Assembly (NCBI GenBank): GCA_036652055.1 | Contig: JAVVWP010000008.1 | Span: 1-64,000 of the forward strand | DNA from: Fimenecus sp036652055 | Lineage (GTDB): Bacteria > Bacillota > Clostridia > Oscillospirales > Acutalibacteraceae | DNA length: 64,000 bases | Direction of reading: 5' to 3' | Shown here: one piece after another, positions 61,673-64,000 of the stretch | Layout of the letters: every line of letters starts with the position of its first letter | How positions within the stretch are numbered: the stretch's first letter is position 1 | The notes under the pieces: model-generated | What the model saw: the letters and a program-made list of their open reading frames with translations, nothing else | The model's database searches: none | Told to the model about the DNA's origin: nothing | Program-made: the position numbers and the translations under genes

Positions 61673-62649
61673 TTCTTTTCACCTCCGACAATACTATCGA
61701 GGTTATCAAGATACATAGAATAGTCTATATCGTCTTCAGCACCCTCATCGGATTCTATGCCATAATTTCTCATAAATTCTTCTAATTCGGTATCACTGTT
61801 TGGTTGCGCATAATATGAAGTTTGCTTTGGAATAATTTCAGCCTCTTCAACCACAGGTGCTGGAATAACAGGTGGCAAAGGTGCTTTTTCAGTATTTTTG
61901 CCTATTAAAGGCTCTACTTCTTTTTTAACTATTGAAGTTGGAAATTTAGTTTCTATTTTTGAATAGTCATCAGGAAGTGAACTTGTATCACGACTATCTG
62001 AAACGACAGCCCCCTGCTCTATTGTTATAACTCTATGTTGAAAATGACGCACTAAATTATGTTCATGCGTTACCATAACAACTGTTGTTCCGTTAGCATT
62101 AATGTGATTAAGCAAATCAACAATTTCATAAGACATTTCAGGATCAATATTACCTGTTGGCTCATCTGCAATGATAATTCCTGCATTATTGACAAGAGCC
62201 CGTGCAAGGGCAACTCTTTGTTGCTCACCGCCAGAAAGCTGCGTAGGCAAATGACGAGCCTTTGAAGTTAAACCAACAAGGCTTAAAATATAAGGAACTC
62301 TTTTTCTAATCTCTTTTTCTTTTGTGCCTATAACCCGCATTGCAAAGGCAACATTATCAAAAACTGACATCGTAGGAATTAGACGGAAATCTTGAAAAAC
62401 TATTCCCATTGTTCTTCTAAACTTAGGAATATCCTTCTTTTTTATTTCGTTTAAATTAAAACCGTTTATGGAAACCGAGCCGCTGTTTGGCACTTGCTCA
62501 CGCATTATTATCTTCAAAAAAGTGCTTTTACCTGCACCCGAAGAACCAACGATAAAAACAAATTCCCCATCATTTATCTTTATATTAACATTTTTTAGTG
62601 CCTGGGTTCCATTGTCATAGGTTTTTGAAACATTTTTAAATTCAATCAC
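61669..62649 (-). CDS. ftsE: Cell division ATP-binding protein FtsE with C-terminal tail
   Basis: A 326-residue protein, about 100 longer than usual FtsE (~220-230). Residues 1-~218 are a complete ATPase (Walker A VGSSGAGKST, signature LSGGEQQR, Walker B IIADEPTGNID, switch MVTHEH). The remaining tail contains a Pro/Val stretch (APLPPVIPAPVVEEAEIIP) and ends in a very acidic segment (ELEEFMRNYGIESDEGAEDDID). The tail may recruit division proteins. The start is GTG at 62649 after AGAGGT. First gene of ftsE-ftsX-M23-S41-unknown. Confidence 0.93.
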   Translation of the reverse strand: MIEFKNVSKTYDNGTQALKNVNIKINDGEFVFIVGSSGAGKSTFLKIIMREQVPNSGSVSINGFNLNEIKKKDIPKFRRTMGIVFQDFRLIPTMSVFDNVAFAMRVIGTKEKEIRKRVPYILSLVGLTSKARHLPTQLSGGEQQRVALARALVNNAGIIIADEPTGNIDPEMSYEIVDLLNHINANGTTVVMVTHEHNLVRHFQHRVITIEQGAVVSDSRDTSSLPDDYSKIETKFPTSIVKKEVEPLIGKNTEKAPLPPVIPAPVVEEAEIIPKQTSYYAQPNSDTELEEFMRNYGIESDEGAEDDIDYSMYLDNLDSIVGGEKK

Positions 62650-62692
62650 TTGACAATACCTCTATTTTCACATTTTTACATCCAAAATTATT

Positions 62693-62733
62693 AAAGCGGT
62701 TTAAAACTCATATTTCAAAGTTTAAACCGCTTT
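62693..62733 (-). terminator. Intrinsic terminator after the PucR/CdaR-type gene
   Basis: AAAGCGGTTTAAA (62693-62705) pairs perfectly with TTTAAACCGCTTT (62721-62733); on the minus strand AATAATTTTGG follows. It separates the regulator gene from ftsE but overlaps the ftsE promoter start site. Confidence 0.75.
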
Positions 62734-62734
62734 A

Positions 62735-62763
62735 ATTATATCACAAAGCGGTCATTTTGTAAT
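62735..62763 (-). promoter_or_regulatory. Candidate ftsE promoter
   Basis: Minus strand: -35 ATTACA (62758-62763), 17-base spacer, -10 TATAAT (62735-62740). The predicted start near 62728 falls in the 5' arm of the terminator hairpin, so transcripts initiated here cannot form the full terminator. Confidence 0.6.
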
Positions 62764-62881
62764 CGTTTTGTGCCTAATTTAATTATATTTGTTGAATTGA
62801 ACAAAATTTGCTAAAATTACTATGCAATGTTTACATAGAAAATACCATATATTGTTAATAATGTAATAATTATTCCCTCTA

Positions 62882-63967
62882 TTAGTATTTTACTGGATTT
62901 GAATCGAGATATTTTTTAACCATTAACGCAACTTTAAACACAATAGCATCGTCAAATTCTCTTAAATCAAGCCCTGTTAATTTTTTGATTTTTTCAAGTC
63001 TGTAAACAAGAGTATTTCTATGAACAAAAAGCTTTCTTGATGTTTCTGAAACATTAAGGTTATTTTCAAAGAATTTTTGTATTGTAAACAATGTTTCTTG
63101 GTCTAAGCTTTCGATTGAGCCTCTTTTAAATACTTCTTTTAAGAACATATCGCAAAGAGTTGTAGGAAGTTGATAGATTAGACGAGCTATACCGAGGTTA
63201 TCATAACTTACAATTGTTTTTTCAGTATCAAATACCTTGCCAACTTCAAGAGAAACCTGTGCCTCACGGAAAGAACGAGCAAGCTCCTTGATACCTTCAA
63301 CTGTTGTTCCTATACCAACTAAAACATGAGAATAGAACTCAACCCCAAGGCTATCAGCAATGCTACGAGCAAGCTTTTCGAGATCTTTTGTTTCAATATT
63401 AGTTTTTACTTCTTTGATGAGGGCAATATCGCTCTCATTGAGATTTATAACAAAATCTTTTGTTTTATCAGGGAAAAGGTTTTGAATTATATCAAATGCT
63501 GAAGCATCAACATCTTCTGTAATTCTAATTAAAATAACAACACGAGTGACCTCATTGTTAAAACGAAGCTCACGAGCCTTTAAATAAATATCACCCGGCA
63601 AAATATTGTCAAGGATAACATTTTTTATAAAGTTACCACGGTCATATTTTTCATCATAATATTGTTTTATGCTTGAAAGAGAAACAGCTAAAATATCAAT
63701 GTATTTTGCCGCCATTTCATCATTCCCTGAAACAAACACAGCATATTCAGGATGCATATGCGTTCCAAAAGGCTTATAGGAATAGCCATCAACTGCAGTT
63801 GTTTCGCCTAAAGCGAATACAGCAGTCACCTCAGAAGAAAGAACCTCGCCTATTCTACCAAGTTCGCTACACGAAATAACAGTTCCACTTTCATCAATAA
63901 CGCCTATTGTTCTATCAATTGCGTCAGTCATTTGATGAACAATTCCTTGGAAAAGTCTGTTTGACAT
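62882..63967 (-). CDS. CdaR/PucR-family transcriptional regulator
   Basis: A 361-residue regulator: an N-terminal sensory domain of the sugar-diacid (CdaR) type (residues 1-~115), a central GGDEF-like/PucR domain (~130-270) and the C-terminal PucR helix-turn-helix, LNVSETSRKLFVHRNTLVYRLEKI. CdaR proteins sense sugar acids in Proteobacteria, but clostridial relatives encoded upstream of ftsEX are uncharacterised. AGGAGG lies six bases before the ATG. Its own promoter is probably beyond the right edge of the window. Confidence 0.85.
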   Translation of the reverse strand: MSNRLFQGIVHQMTDAIDRTIGVIDESGTVISCSELGRIGEVLSSEVTAVFALGETTAVDGYSYKPFGTHMHPEYAVFVSGNDEMAAKYIDILAVSLSSIKQYYDEKYDRGNFIKNVILDNILPGDIYLKARELRFNNEVTRVVILIRITEDVDASAFDIIQNLFPDKTKDFVINLNESDIALIKEVKTNIETKDLEKLARSIADSLGVEFYSHVLVGIGTTVEGIKELARSFREAQVSLEVGKVFDTEKTIVSYDNLGIARLIYQLPTTLCDMFLKEVFKRGSIESLDQETLFTIQKFFENNLNVSETSRKLFVHRNTLVYRLEKIKKLTGLDLREFDDAIVFKVALMVKKYLDSNPVKY

Positions 63968-64000
63968 TTCAAAAACCTCCTATGATGTCACGAAATTTTT

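Overview
The window is 64 kb of AT-rich chromosomal DNA from a low-GC Firmicute, most likely a gut-type anaerobic clostridium (Oscillospirales/Ruminococcaceae-like). The grounds are strong AGGAGG-type ribosome binding sites, consensus sigma-A promoters, a tryptophan T-box leader, a 6S RNA, a LexA box of the GAAC-N4-GTTC type, and the families present: RNase M5, CwlD, DUF1292, DUF3787, DUF6873 and ferredoxin-dependent indolepyruvate oxidoreductase. No rRNA, tRNA, insertion sequence, prophage or CRISPR array is visible. TTG start codons preceded by good Shine-Dalgarno sequences are unusually common.

Layout. 0.2-8.4 kb: a heterodimeric ABC exporter pair with one degenerate ATP site, a convergent TetR regulator, two divergent GPH-family sugar:cation symporters and a histidine phosphatase. 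8.4-9.8 kb: a non-coding-rich island holding a putative new small transcript (minus strand, promoter to terminator about 8.73 to 8.40 kb), a DUF1292 gene, a 6S RNA and a DUF3787 gene. 9.8-17.6 kb: a minus-strand housekeeping operon alaS-HIT-comEC-holA-rnmV-asparaginase; ComEC has lost its nuclease metal ligands. 17.9-22.3 kb: a LytS-type sensor kinase, a response regulator with a SARP-like output domain, and fhs. 22.4-31.0 kb: a complete kdpFABC-kdpDE potassium system preceded by an 11-bp-phased operator candidate and an extra 61-residue membrane protein. 31.1-34.2 kb: a small membrane protein, a DUF6873 protein, radA and cwlD. 34.3-37.0 kb: the transglutaminase/alpha-E/ATP-grasp triad, a predicted but functionally undefined peptide-ligation system. 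37.1-42.5 kb: KtrB/KtrA potassium uptake, an ABC-F protein, and dinB under a LexA box lying inside its promoter.

42.5-51.2 kb is a tryptophan/aromatic amino acid locus. A T-box with a readable TGG specifier controls a TrpXYZ-type ABC importer. It converges on an ACT protein, two aryl-CoA (phenylacetate-CoA) ligases and the indolepyruvate oxidoreductase pair iorBA, which together could convert aryl-pyruvates to aryl-acetyl-CoA and aryl-acetates. 51.2-57.4 kb: a sodium:solute symporter, an amidohydrolase, BipA/TypA and a DUF4091 protein. 57.4-64 kb: a CdaR/PucR-type regulator followed by ftsE-ftsX-M23 hydrolase-S41 protease and an unrecognised 254-residue protein whose ribosome binding site lies in a hairpin. 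This is a cell-wall remodelling operon with an FtsE carrying a roughly 100-residue C-terminal tail.

Two potassium importers (Kdp and Ktr) share the window, and KdpD keeps the residue pattern described for c-di-AMP binding. The strongest candidates for something undescribed are the 8.4-8.76 kb small transcript, the ATP-grasp/alpha-E/transglutaminase triad, the Trp import/indolepyruvate locus, and the unknown protein downstream of the S41 protease.
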